64,000 bases of DNA from assembly GCA_033782935.1 (NCBI GenBank), contig JAWQEG010001235.1, forward strand, positions 186,001 to 250,000, read 5' to 3'. The notes under the pieces are model-generated. The model did no database searches. It saw nothing but the letters and a program-made list of their open reading frames with translations, and was not told where the DNA came from. Made by a program: the position numbers and the translations under genes. Source of the stretch: Petrolisthes cinctipes (taxonomy: Eukaryota > Arthropoda > Malacostraca > Decapoda > Porcellanidae). Each line of letters starts with the position of its first letter. The first letter of the stretch is position 1. This document shows positions 21,804 through 31,753 of the stretch, piece after piece.

Positions 21804-22603
21804 GATATATTTCATTTGTAATTGATATGAACTTAATATATATAATACTATACTGCACTTTAATATAAGAGGAACATATAAGAGGCGCTCTTATTACGTG
21901 TTTACAATACACAGCTGATATGATTCTTCTTCCCCATTGGCTGGAAAAAAGCGGGAACTATTTGAAAGCTCCTTCCTGATTGGCTAAAGGACTTAGAAAC
22001 TCCTAGAGGATTTAGGAACTCCTAAGTGTTAGGAAGGGTTTAGGAACTCCTCAGAATGTTTTGAGTATGGGAACTTAGGAAACGAGATAGGAGTTCGTAA
22101 CCTGTTCCTACACTAGGCATTCCTAAGTGAGATAGGAAGGCTAATTTAGGAACTTTTTGAGTATCCGGCCCCTGGCAGGTCCCTATAGGCGCCTGTCAAC
22201 TTCCTGTGTCGGTCTGTTTTCCTCTCACTGTCGCTCACTTTTTACTACACACTCTATGTTCTAATCAAGATATTACGAGCTCCAAGTATTTGACTGTAAG
22301 GCTCACACATATAATTTACAATAATGAGTGAGTAATAACAGACATGAATAATGCTTAATTAGCAGAAATATTCATGAAAAAAGGAAGCACTTCTATTTTT
22401 CTCGGTGTGTTGAACACCTCTAGCCAATCAGGCAAGCGAAAAAATACTTGACCAGCCTACCGCACCTGTAGGGCAGGGCTTCTCCGCCACCTTAGGCTGG
22501 ACAGAGTATAGTTTTGAGCACTTATATGCATGTCTCTTAAGAACCTTTCTACAGTACTACTTCTTCTTTGTGGTGGTGAAATCACACTGGCGTGATGATC
22601 ATA

Positions 22604-22783
22604 AACGGTGAATAAAACCCACTCTTGACGGAAATAATATATTAATCTATACAGTTTCGGTGGACACTGCCACCATCTTCAGTGGTCTAGCGAGAAGACC
22701 ACTGAAGATGGTGGCAGTGTCCACCGAAACTGTATGGATTAATATATTATTTCCGTCAACAAGAGTGGGTTTTATTCACCGTT
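22604..22783. repeat. Near-perfect 180-bp palindrome
   Basis: The left arm 22604-22688 (AACGGTGAATAAAACCCACT ... CACCATCTTCAGTGGTCT) is the reverse complement of 22696-22783 with one substitution and one 3-nt indel; the loop is 7 nt. A diverged fragment of the arm (AACACTGCCGCCATTCTCAG) occurs near 1096-1115. It resembles a fold-back element or an inverted duplication of an unidentified repeat. Confidence 0.9.
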
Positions 22784-22871
22784 CTTCTTTGTTGTGTGTA
22801 TGCCTTTACAATAATAAACCTTCCATTCATTCACTATTATTCTCCCTCGTCATACCGTATACAGCAGGCTA

Positions 22872-23119
22872 CACTCGCATTTCAAAATTTGTATCTAGGT
22901 TTTATTGAAGCTTCGAATCATTTGACATACTAGTGAACCAATTACAACGCTCATCCTGTTTCATATATGCATGAGCTCGCTTTAGACTCGATCATGCAGC
23001 AAGTTTCGAATCATTTGACATACTAGTGAACCAACTACAACTCTTATCCCATTTCATATTTCCTTGAGCTCTCTTAATATTCGATCATACAAGCATGGAT
23101 ACATTTTGGATTGCGAGTG
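22872..23119. mobile_element. Tc1-type MITE (CACTCGC family), copy 1
   Basis: Ends CACTCGCATTTCAAAATTTG / CATTTTGGATTGCGAGTG are bordered by TA (22870-22871, 23120-23121). The interior contains an 80-bp duplication with CGAATCATTTGACATACTAG twice. A shorter relative is at 37415-37578. Confidence 0.75.
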
Positions 23120-23321
23120 TACCTACAGCAGGGTCTTCCAGGCCTAGGGTGGCCTTCCTTCATCCATTCAATCAATCAGTTAATTTTCCTTCTCATTCAC
23201 GAGGTCTTTTCTTTTGCGTGGGCTATACTCGTTACTCCAATCTATATAATTATGCAACAAAACAACGGGTCCTCTACTCGAACACTGAAGTCGTTTTTTT
23301 TTTATATATATATATAGTTTG

Positions 23322-23475
23322 GAGAAATCAACAGCCCTCCAAATCTTCCAAAAACTGGCCAAAATTAAATCTCCCACAAGAACAGATTAACAATAATAAT
23401 GGTGGCCTGTTGCTGGGAATAGTTTAGACTGTAGATTCAGTGTAGAGGAATCAGTTGCTTTAGATTTACTTACTT
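23322..23475. repeat. Fold-back element, mixed FB2/FB3 type
   Basis: AGTTTGGAGAAATCAACAGC, CCTCCAAATCTTCC on one side, TTGCTGGGAATAGTTTAGAC and AATCAGTTGCTTTAGATTTA on the other. Decayed. Confidence 0.45.
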
Positions 23476-23527
23476 ACACTGTAGGTTACTATACTCCCTG
23501 GCCTTATTAAGGACCCTGTAATCGTGT

Positions 23528-23910
23528 TGTAACACGAGATGCTGTTACAAGTTGCATGGGGTGCTAAACTCAGTGTACACAGTTCAGTAGTTTATTGGTA
23601 GATACAGGGTAATGTTGCAGGTGTAGTACAGATAGTAATCACTCCAGGACCAGGCCAGTAAGGTTAGAGCAGGAGCACGTGGTAACGGGGCGAGCACACA
23701 CGAGGTAGGTCTTGCAGGGAGAGGGAGCCGTGCCGCAGGCGAGTTGCAGTAGTAAAGAGTGAGCATAGCAGGAGCGGAGCAGGCAGGCAGCTGGAGAGAG
23801 AGCTTGCTGGCCTGGCTGGAACTGGAGACAGAGAGACGCTGCGGGGCCTCCCGGCCGCTTATAAGGCCTGGTGGCACTGCCGAGTGAGAAGAAGGTGGTG
23901 TTGCGTTACA
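23528..23910 (-). mobile_element. Solo LTR-like repeat, copy 1
   Basis: Read on the minus strand it runs TGTAAC...GTTACA. It has a TATA-like CTTATAAG near the start, a GC-rich middle with CAGCAAGCTCTCT, CTCCGCTCCTGCTA and CAAGACCTACCTCGTGTGTG, and an AATAAA signal (CCAATAAACTACTG) before the end. That order fits an LTR (U3-R-U5) without an internal region. A second copy lies at about 27370-27793 in the opposite orientation. Both flanks are pieces of an FB1 fold-back. No clear target duplication was found. Confidence 0.6.
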
Positions 23911-23989
23911 ATATTCGAAGGACTATATATATCCAATTTTCCTACAACATCACAGGGTCCCATAAGGGGGTAATACACTCCTTTTGGTA

Positions 23990-24112
23990 TACACTGGAGT
24001 GCCTTGATTCCTCCAAAGTATGTCAGGAAACTAGACCAGATCAACAAGAATAATGATTGCCTGTTGCTTGGAATAGTTTGGAGGAATCGGTTAGCTACTC
24101 CAGATTCACCAA
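23990..24112. repeat. Fold-back element, FB3 type
   Basis: ACACTGGAGTGCCTTGATTC, CTCCAAAGTATGTCAGGAAA, then TTGCTTGGAATAGTTTGGAG, GAATCGG..CTCCAGATTCACC. Adjacent to an FB1 half copy (24115-24191). Confidence 0.65.
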
Positions 24113-24114
24113 CA

Positions 24115-24191
24115 CTGTGATGTATCAGAAAATTGGAGGTATATGAGTCCTTCAAATAATGCCACGAAACACACACCTATATGGAAGGAGC
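24115..24191. repeat. FB1 fold-back, left half (split by the next element)
   Basis: AAAATTGGAGGTATATGAGT, CCTTCAAATAATGCCACGAA, TATATGGAAGGAG. The other half (CAGGAGTAATCAGAAGCCTC, CAATTCTCATATACACGATA) follows the large element at 25570-25627. Confidence 0.6.
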
Positions 24192-25566
24192 TGTCCAGCC
24201 TTAGGTGGTGGAGAGGCCCTCTGTCCTACAGGTGCGATAGGCAGGTTAAGTACTCTTTTGCTTCCCTGAATGGCTAGAGGTTTTCAGCACACCAGGAAAA
24301 ATTGAAGTGCTTCCTTTTTTAATGAATATTTCTGCTAATTAAGCATTATTCATGTCTGTTAATACTCACTCATTATCTTAAATGATATATGTGAGACTTA
24401 CAGTCAAATTTTACAGTGACAATTTCCTTGAGAGCTCGTAATATCTTGATTAGAACATATAGTGTGTAGTAAAAAGTAAGCGACAGAGAGGAAAAAAGGT
24501 CAACTGGAGGACTTCTGGATAACCCTTGTGACTTCCCGTGTTCGATTCATCCATTTAGTACAATTTTTTAAATATTTAATTTCACCTATCTTTTATGTTA
24601 AAGTTAAAGTTAAATGATTTACTTACACAACTACGTTAATATCTTTCAAACCCATGGCCAAACTAATCAGTGCAGTAGGACTGGGCAGGGAGTGGTGTGT
24701 GTGTATGTGTGAATGGATTAACGAACCGACACAGAGCAGTTGACAGGCGCCTGTAGGGACCAGATTAGAAAATGGTCTAAGACAGTGAGAGAAAGAAAGA
24801 TAGAGAGAAACTCAGATAAAGGTAACAAAAGAGGAAGAAAGTGAAATAGCTTATGATGCAAGCTACTGTAGCATAGGCGAGCACTTCTCCACACGCTTCC
24901 AGCCGTTCACTTGGCTGCTCCAGTTGGGTATCCTCCTGCGCTAGCAGCCTAACCCCACGCCGGGCGGCATATTATCCAAGTCTGGAAGGGTATATGTCAG
25001 TGCTTGATTTCGTTAGGTTAGGTTAGGTCCAGTTTAGGTTAGGTTAGGTTAGGTCAGGTCAGGTTATGTTCATATTAGGTAAAATAAGCTGGGAAAGAGA
25101 ATGAAACTATTTCAAAGATTATCCCATGGTTGGTTTTATCGTTATAACCCAAACGTTATTCTCCTTCCAACCGCAGTGATTTTGGCCCAGCCGTAAGCGG
25201 TGATGCCACGTAGCCCGCCAGACTTGGATAATATGCCGCTGGGCGGCTTATAAGCCAGCTCCCGGGTCGTGCCCAGTCATTCTCTCCTCTAGCCTTCGAC
25301 CAGGTTTCACCTCACCCCTATTGTATTTTAATAGAAATATAGAATTGTGAACACGAGAGAGAGAGTGAGAGAGAGAGAGTGAGAGAGGTGGAGGGGAGAA
25401 GGAGGGAGGTGTAAACTGCAGGTCACTGAGATTATCGCACTACTATGGGACGTATGTGTGTATGTATGTGACCAAATAGACTCTAAACGTCCCCTTTCCA
25501 TCATCTGCCAACGGATGCATCCAGGTATGTCTCTGAGAGGCAGGGCTTCTCCGCCATCTAAGGCTG
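24192..25566. mobile_element. Large TIR element (TGTCCAGCC family), copy 2
   Basis: Left end TGTCCAGCCTTAGGTGGTGG, right end GGCAGGGCTTCTCCGCCATC then TAAGGCTG. The interior is the reverse complement of the non-Harbinger part of copy 1 (for example GTTGACAGGCGCCTGTAGGG and the AGAGAGAAACTCAGATAAAG block). It holds one MITE (24967-25236) and lies inside an FB1 fold-back. No coding region was recognised. Confidence 0.75.
24967..25236. mobile_element. MITE with GCATATTATCC ends
   Basis: Ends GCATATTATCCAAGTCTGG / CCAGACTTGGATAATATGC are perfect inverted repeats. The flanks CGCCGGGCG (24958-24966) and CGCTGGGCG (25237-25245) form a 9-bp duplication with one mismatch. The centre carries (TTAGG)n-like runs (GTTAGGTTAGGTTAGGTC). 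Confidence 0.8.
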
Positions 25567-25656
25567 TGTATATTCAGGAGTAATCAGAAGCCTCCAATTC
25601 TCATATACACGATAAGAGGGTCCTTAAGTCAACATAGCAACTCAATTTACTATGTA

Positions 25657-26131
25657 CAGTCGGCAAAAAAAGTTTCGTTACCATCCCTAAAACAGTGTGA
25701 TGTAATGCTGGTACGCCTGACTGGTGAGTGTCGTACCTCCGCCACCCTCCGGCCTTCATAAGTCCGTGCCCCTGGCCAATGCCCCTCAGTGTGTCATGGG
25801 CAGCCAAGTAGGAATGACGTTCTTTCAGCCAGTGCTATATTTTCTGGGTATTTCACGGTTATTTTTGTTCTAAAATACTCAAAACGCATTTCCTTTTGTT
25901 TAATAATGAATAATTAAATAGTAAGAGTTCTTTAACACTCAAAATTTATTTTAAAATCAGCTAAACTTTTGATATAAAGAAGTTTACACTGCCGGGGCAA
26001 TGACAATTCCCGTCCAGCATGTCCCGGATGACACGAGTCACAGCTGCCCAGTGGGTGGAGTACCAACCCTACCGGGCTTACCCATGGTAAAATTAACGTA
26101 GGGGTGGTAACGAAACTTTTTTTGCCGACTG
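25657..26131. mobile_element. Tc1-type element, long perfect ends
   Basis: Ends CAGTCGGCAAAAAAAGTTTC then GTTACCA and its exact inverse are bordered by TA (25655-25656, 26132-26133). The minus-strand frames (25601-25807, 25932-26165) show no transposase motif I can name. A second CAGTCGG start follows at once at 26134. Confidence 0.85.
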
Positions 26132-26210
26132 TACAGTCGGTAACATAAGTTCGCTTCAATTCCATCTGCGTGCAAGTGTGATCCTATATAGTGACATTGT
26201 AACACTATTA

Positions 26211-26368
26211 AAGGGACCCTGTGATGTAGTAAGAAAATGGGAGTTTAGTGAGTTCTTCAAATATTGCCACGAAACACACACGCCTATATGGAAGGAGCTT
26301 GTTTCGTGGCATAGTCAGGAGGAAACAGAAGTAAAAAACTCCCATACATGATCACAGGTTCCTTAAAT
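26211..26368. repeat. Fold-back element, FB1 type, intact
   Basis: Starts AAGGGACCCTGTGATGTAGT and ends ATGATCACAGGTTCCTTAA. Inner arms GCCACGAAACACACACGCC and GGAGCTTGTTTCGTGGCATA. This is the reference copy for the two interrupted copies at about 23.5-24.0 and 24.1-25.6 kb. Confidence 0.8.
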
Positions 26369-26426
26369 ACACAGATGACAGACATAGCCTATATTTCTCA
26401 TATTATGGTAAAATACATAATATTAA

Positions 26427-26510
26427 GGGGTGCTGATGGTGTAATGGTTAGCACATTCGCCCAGCACGCGAGAGATCCTTGGTTCGATTCCTGGGTCAGT
26501 GGAATTGTTG
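26427..26510 (+). mobile_element. tRNA-derived SINE head
   Basis: GGGGTGCTGATGGTGTAATG then GTTAGCACA contains an A-box-like segment; GGTTCGATTCC (26481-26491) is a good B box. An anticodon-arm-like TTCGC-CCAGCAC-GCGAG lies between them. The 5' and 3' acceptor strands do not pair well and the sequence runs on into non-tRNA sequence, so this is a SINE promoter rather than a functional tRNA. The SINE 3' end was not delimited. Confidence 0.65.
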
Positions 26511-26962
26511 GAAAATTGGCGAGTATGACATTTCTGGCTGTTGGTACCCTGCTGCCACTTCTCCCATACAGCTCCCTTTACATCCTGCTCTCTCTTTTTC
26601 TCTTCAAGTCAGCTGTAAATATTCAGTATAATTTTTCTTGTACAGAAATGTTAAAAGCTTTTTATGAATGATTTGCTATTTGTTACTAACTACAAAGAAT
26701 TATTTACAACAATTGGCATTGACGCCTTGGCTGCGTTGCCAGTGCTGGTCAAGGTCATACATTGACAGTCATGGGGATATTTAATACCTTCATGATGACA
26801 AGTGACTCATTACCACCCACACCCCGGGTCAAGAAAGAAGCTGGTTTCCCCACTGGGCAAACCCAAATTCATCACCTTGGGATATTCTCCAAATCATTCC
26901 ATGCACCTACATATTCAAGCCAAGGATATTATATATAATGTAAATCAGTATTTTCATAGATT

Positions 26963-27180
26963 GATTGATTGATATTAGGCGCCACAACAGCGAGGTCATG
27001 TAGCGCCAAAGAAAGGTGATAGAGAGGTGGGACAGCAAGCAGGAAAGAAATAAAATGAAAAGAGGGACAGTTGAAGAACTGAAAGCTAGTGGCTGAGGCC
27101 GAAGGGGCGCCAAAACCCTTAAAGTATTGCCCACATCACCAATGCGCGCTGGCAATACCCCCTACGGGGGTATTTTCATA
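26963..27180 (-). repeat. SINE-like repeat (GGCGCC family)
   Basis: GATATTAGGCGCCACAACAG, CGAGGTCATGTAGCGCCAAA, then GAGAGGTGGGACAGCAAGCA, GGCTGAGGCCGAAGGGGCGC and CAAAACCCTTAAAGTATTGC. It matches the reverse complement of 32930-33125, and its short end recurs at 4225-4290 and 39510-39570. Confidence 0.6.
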
Positions 27181-27369
27181 GAGTGAAAGATAATGCTGGG
27201 GGGGAGGGTGTAGGTGTTAAATAGGTGTGGTACGTGAGGTCCATGGTGTGGTCAGTTGGAGAGGTGGCAACAGGAGACCAATAGCAGGAAAAGTCATACT
27301 CGCCAGTTTAGATTTGCCAGACTATAGCAGTAAGTAGGTACCCAGCTGTAAGAGCAAGGATAGCAACCT

Positions 27370-27793
27370 TGTAGGCTGTGGGAAGATGTTGTAGTGGCCG
27401 AGCACACACTCACCTCATTCGGCACCAGTCGGCTCCACTCAGCAGTGCCACCTGGCCTTATAAGTGGCCGGTCGCCCCCGCAGTGCCCACTCTGCCTCCA
27501 GTTTCCGCCAGGCCACCAAGCTCTCTTCCTGTCCAGCCGCCTGCTCCGCTCCTGCTACGCCCGCTCCCCACTACAGTGGCTCACCTGCAGCACGGCACTA
27601 CCTGCAAGATCTACCTCGTGTGTGCTCACCCGCTACCAAGTGCTCCTTCTCTACCCTTACTGGCCTGGTCCTAGAGTGATTTCCTACTGTACTACACCTG
27701 CTGCATATACCTGTGTACTACAATAAACTACTGTACTATATAACTTCTGTGTTTGAGCACCCCATGCAACTAGTAACTGCACTTCATGTTACA
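27370..27793 (+). mobile_element. Solo LTR-like repeat, copy 2
   Basis: Same organisation as 23528-23910 but on the plus strand: GCAGTGCCACCTGGCCTTAT then AAGTGGCCGG (TATA-like, 27457-27463), GCGC-rich middle, CAAGATCTACCTCGTGTGTG, TACTGGCCTGGTCCTAGAGT, polyadenylation signal AATAAA (27722-27727), end ..CATGTTACA. The start is uncertain by about 20 bp. The proline-rich frames on the plus strand are incidental to its GC-rich middle. Confidence 0.6.
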
Positions 27794-28029
27794 ATGTGTT
27801 GGGGGAAGATGTGTTGATGTAAACTACCCAGCACACTTCTCAACTACCCAGCACACACTGGTGAGGGCTGGTTCTATCCAGAAATGAGGAATTTGGCATC
27901 CTCTACCACAACCTGGCCTGTTCTGTTTATCACTCTTACCATTTCTCATTCCTTCTGGGTAGCTGACGAGATTGCCTGATTAGGTGGCACAACAAGGAAG
28001 ATTGGTCCTGGAGTGGCGGCGTCTACATC

Positions 28030-28650
28030 GTGGGACCACCCCCCAAGGCTGCCAAGGAAGGAAACTATGGGGGCCAAACCATCACAACATTCCCCCGCCC
28101 CCCACCAGGGGGCGCGAGTCCCTGGGAACGGCTTCGGTCACCCGGGCAATACCACACCCTCACACAACACACACAGCTACACATTTTTTCATCACCGAGG
28201 AATGATTCTCCAGTTGTCATTTCTCGGCTTCTCCTTCTAGCCGGAGACATTGAAAGCAATCCTGAACCCACAAACTAATACACATGTCCAACATGCTCTA
28301 TACCCATCACATCAAGTAGGCAGACAAAGTGTTCAGTTCAATGCAACTCCTGTAAGAACTGGACCCATTTATCATGTACAACATTAGCATCCATGAAACA
28401 CTACACAAACACATGGACCTGTTCCACATGTCCCTCACCTCTTCCAACACCACAACCTCCACCACCCTCTCCATCACTCCCACCTCCATCACCCTTCCCA
28501 TCACTCACACCTCCATCACCCTTACCATTACTCCCACCACCCTTACCATCACCCACACCTCCATCACCCTTACCACCACTCACCACCAACAATACCTCCA
28601 CCTCCAACTCCTTCTCCCCCACATTCTCCTCTCCCCCATGCAGCAGCACC
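28030..28650 (+). pseudogene. LINE 5' coding part: 2A-like motif and zinc finger
   Basis: The frame at 28030-28278 ends LLLAGDIESNPEPTN, very close to the 2A consensus D(V/I)ExNPGP found at the start of several animal non-LTR elements, but with NPEP instead of NPGP. A TAA follows at once (28276). The same frame then continues with CPTCSIPITSSRQTKCSVQC then NSCKNWTHLSC and CSTC, a PHD/RING-like cysteine-histidine pattern, followed by a proline/threonine linker with long (CACC)-type low complexity (28430-28650). Confidence 0.65.
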
Positions 28651-28659
28651 TAACACACA

Positions 28660-29340
28660 CTGCACACACAACATTAACATACTTCAACTAAACATAGGTG
28701 GCATAAACACCAATAAACAAGAACTCACACACTTTCATTATACAGCATAATATACACATTGCCATCTTACAAGAAACAAAATTAGGCAACACAAACAAAA
28801 CACCTTCATTCACCAATTTCACCACCATCAGACAGGAACTGGCCAACGGCAATGGCGGTGGACTCATCACCCTGGTACATAAATCCCAAAATTATATAGA
28901 AACCAGTGCGGAGCTCAAATCCCTCCTCCCTCACCACGACACCACCACAGAAATCCAAGCAATCAAAGTCCGCACTGGGAAATCATCAAACATCACAATA
29001 GCTAATTTATACATACCCCCTCAAACCAACCCATGAACAGTTCCCCAAAACTTCTCCCCCCAGCTCCAACAAATCACCAACCAACCTGGCCTCATCCTGG
29101 GTGATGATTTCAATGCCAAGACGTCGGCCTGGTATGTCAACAACCCAGACACATACAGAGGGCTTGAAATCCTTGCATAACCAACAGCCTCATTTCATTA
29201 AACAACCCACAACAACACACTCGTATCCCTCACCAAGCCCTCTTCCAACCATTCTCTCCCGATATATCCTTCTGCTCTCCCAACCTCGCCCCCAGAACAT
29301 CATGGAGGGTGGTCAGAACCCTCGGCTCTGACCACCTTCC
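28660..29340 (+). pseudogene. LINE endonuclease domain (frameshifted)
   Basis: The reading moves between frames: INILQLNIGGINTNKQEL (about 28674), QETK, GNGGGLITLVHKSQ, IKVRTGKSSNITIANLYIPP and GLILGDDFNAKTSAW (about 29090-29135) give the expected order of the apurinic/apyrimidinic-like endonuclease: QxN, QETK, NLYxPP, GDFNA. SDH-like LGSDHLPI occurs near 29323. Several stops interrupt it. Confidence 0.7.
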
Positions 29341-30848
29341 AATCATAATCACCACAAAAACAAGAATCACCCCAGTTGGCCACAGACACACATACACAAA
29401 CTACAAAAGTGCCAACTGGGAAGCCTTCATCACTGAAACAGAACAACACTTTGAAACACTGAACTGTACACCCATCACAAACATTAACACAGCTGTTAAA
29501 AAATTCAATACAATTATACAAAATGCAGACAAACATCACATCCCTAGAGGTAACAGAAGAAAACACAACCCCAACTTTACAACAGAAATTCAAGACCTCA
29601 TCAGACAACGTGACACACTTAAACACACATCCCCAACTCCTCTTACACAACACACAATAAACCAAATACAAGCACTAAATACACAAATAAACAATAAAAT
29701 TAAAGAACAAAAACCACTAAACTGGCAAAGATTTGTCAATACACTTGACCACAAAACCAACACCAGCAAACTCTACAAAACACTAAACAACATCACACTG
29801 TCCAACAGCATCACGACACAATCACATGCAGCCATCACAACAACAGACACTATACCCTCTAACAAACAACATGCAAACACACTCATCCAGCATTTTTCTC
29901 ACGTCAGCCACCTTCACCCTCATTCTGAAGACAGACAAATCATTAGACGGAAGAGACACTTCCCCACTGACCCAGACTATGGACCATTCACAAATCATCA
30001 GACCTGCCTGTGGCCCTGACAACATCAGTAACATACACCTCAAACACCTTGGACCACAAGGCATACAAGCACTCACTAACATAGCAAACTACAGCTACTC
30101 ACAGAACACATTACCCAACATCTGGAAACACGGAAGCATCATCACCATTCCCAAACCCAACAAAGATCCCACACTACCCTCATCACACTGTCCCATCACC
30201 CTCCTTTGTACCCCCTCCATTAGACTAATCACACCACACATTCCCCTTGCATCTTCACAATATGGCTTCAGACCACTACACTCAACAAACACTCTTCTTA
30301 CAGACCTCACACAAAAAATTTTGATGGCATCAACTCAGATCACTCTTAGTTACACTGGACATAAGTAAAGCATTTGATGCCATCCCCCGCCACAACCACA
30401 CAAACAAAATATACAACACAGACATGCACAATAATACAAAAGATGGCTGGCCAGCTTCCTGGGAGGAAGAGTAGCCCATGTTACATTTGCTGGTCAGTCA
30501 TCTAACATTAAAACTTTCACCAATGGTGTCCCCCAAGGTTCTGTACTCTCACCCACCCTTTTCAAATTATACATGCACGACCTACTAACACCTCAGGCAC
30601 CACAAATACACATAGCCTCCTACGCAGACGACATAACACTCACATGTACACACAGAAATGCAGACACAGCCACTCTCATCCTCCAACCCTACCTCAACAC
30701 ACTTAATGCCTGGTTCACCGCAAACAGACTTAAAATATCACCCATCAAGTCAACTGCCACCCTTCTCACCAACTGGAATGCAGAACACCGCTACACACCA
30801 CATCTCACCATATACAACACACACACACACACAAAATACTTGGCATAA
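29309..30848 (+). pseudogene. LINE reverse transcriptase domain (frameshifted)
   Basis: Linker 29309-30019 (HRHTYTNYKSANWEAFITET, ending PTDPDYGPFT), then GPDNISNIHLKHLGPQGIQA, NIWKHGSIITIPKPNKDP, CPITLLCTPSIRLI and SQYGFRPLHSTNTLL (29999-30310), then DISKAFDAIPR (about 30356-30390) in another frame, QGS..LSPTLFKLYMHDLLTP, and ASYADDITLTCTHRNADTAT (about 30618-30677), which carries the YADD catalytic aspartates. The right motifs in the right order, broken by at least four frame changes or stops. Confidence 0.82.
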
Positions 30849-30862
30849 CATACAATACATCC

Positions 30863-31742
30863 ATGACATTCAAACAACATATCACGGCCATCAAAATCAA
30901 ATGCATGCAAAGACTTAAAGCCCTCAGATCACTTGCCAGCACAACATTCAGACACAACAAAGAATCCACAATCATAGTATACAAACAATATATTCGATCA
31001 GTGATGGATTATGCAAGCCCTGCCTGGGCCTCAAACCTCGCTGAAACTCATCACAACACCCTTCAAACCATACAGAACAGAGCCCTAAAGACAATCGCAA
31101 GCTGCACAGTTACGACACCTACAGACCACCTACACCATGAAACCAAAGTCCTCAATATCAAGGATCATCTTGACATGAGAGACACACAAACACTTGCTGC
31201 AGCCTCCACAAACCCACACCATCCACTACACTACATGGCACAACACCCACACATGCCAAGAAACATCAAAACAACACCCAGTACACGATACCATACACAA
31301 ATACTATCATCTCTTACACCCTGCCCACCCCAAACCAATCTCCAGAAACATATCCATACTCAAATCACTCATCAGTCTATCCATACACTCAAAAACAACA
31401 CACAGCTGCATGCACGACCTCCTGACATCCACCCATCTGAATCATCTCTTCCCCGTGAGGACAGAGTCCACCTGGCCAGGCTGCGGTGTGGCCACCACCC
31501 GGCCCTTCTGACATATCAGAAGAAGCTGGATGGAGCCATTGCGAATGCCTGTCCGGGATGCAACACAGCACCCCATTCTATTTAACACATTATTGAAGAC
31601 TGCAACGCACACAACCACACTCGCCAACAACACAACATTCACTCTCTGAGGGCATTGTGGGAAAGCCCGGTTCAGGCCATGGCCTTCCTCAGGAGCTCGG
31701 GGCTGCTCGGCCAGACAGCTTGAGGAACTTCAACAACAACAA
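30863..31742 (+). pseudogene. LINE C-terminal domain with CCHC knuckle and 3' tail
   Basis: The 240-codon frame from 30863 (TFKQHITAIKIKCMQRLKAL, YKQYIRSVMDYASPAWASN, RVHLARLRCGHHPALLTYQK) ends CPGCNTAPHSI, a stop at 31583, then HIIEDCNAHNHTR, ALWESPVQAMAFLRSSGLLG. CxxC...H...C is the usual C-terminal knuckle. The element ends GGAACTTCAACAACAACAAC, a simple (AAC)n tail rather than poly(A). Confidence 0.75.
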
Positions 31743-31753
31743 CAAGGAAGATT

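Larger units (their letters stand above)
18878..22174. mobile_element. PIF/Harbinger-like element with broken transposase, filled with MITEs
   Basis: Ends CAGGGGCCGGATACTCAAAA and TTTTGAGTATCCGGCCCCTG are perfect 20-bp inverted repeats. Inner sub-terminal TAGGAATTCCTA / TAGGAACTCCTA motifs recur at both ends. It contains a transposase fragment (19171-19561) and four GGTA-type MITEs. The sister copy of the surrounding element (24192-25566, reversed) lacks this insertion near 24757-24771 and serves as an empty site. The exact target duplication is not clear: left flank ..TTCTAATAT, right flank GCAGGTCCC.., empty site TTCTAATCTGGTCCC in matching orientation. Confidence 0.8.
18362..22512. mobile_element. 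Large TIR element (TGTCCAGCC family), copy 1, with nested insertions
   Basis: Left end ACTATAGTC-TGTCCAGCCTAAGGTGGCGG, continuing AGAAGCCCTGCC (18362-18402). The right end is the inverted counterpart, GGGCAGGGCTTCTCCGCCAC, CTTAGGCTGGACA-GAGTATAGT (22471-22512), with one mismatch in about 40. Most of the length is the Harbinger element at 18878-22174. Without it, the element is about 850 bp and matches copy 2 (24192-25566) in reverse orientation. No transposase was recognised and the target duplication was not resolved. Confidence 0.78.
28004..31743 (+). mobile_element. Non-LTR retrotransposon (LINE), nearly complete but decayed
   Basis: A 3.7-kb element flanked by the direct repeat CAACAAGGAAGATT (27990-28003 and 31740-31753; part of it may belong to the (AAC)n tail). 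Order: 2A-like motif, zinc finger, proline-rich linker, apurinic-type endonuclease, reverse transcriptase, C-terminal CCHC-type knuckle, (AAC)n tail. Every domain is present but frameshifted or stopped. Codon use is strongly C- and A-rich on the sense strand. It is inserted in an older sequence whose own end (CGGGACTGCTCGGCCAGACA...(AAC)n, 31897-31942) is a related LINE tail. Confidence 0.85.

Noticed and set aside
26427..26510. tRNA gene on the plus strand
   Set aside because: Good A and B boxes, but the acceptor stem does not pair and the sequence continues as a repeat; treated as a SINE head.
28374..28691. Proline- and threonine-rich frames of 86-105 codons, and a glycine-rich frame on the opposite strand
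   Set aside because: Low-complexity linker of the LINE polyprotein; the real frame is defined by the flanking zinc-finger and endonuclease motifs.
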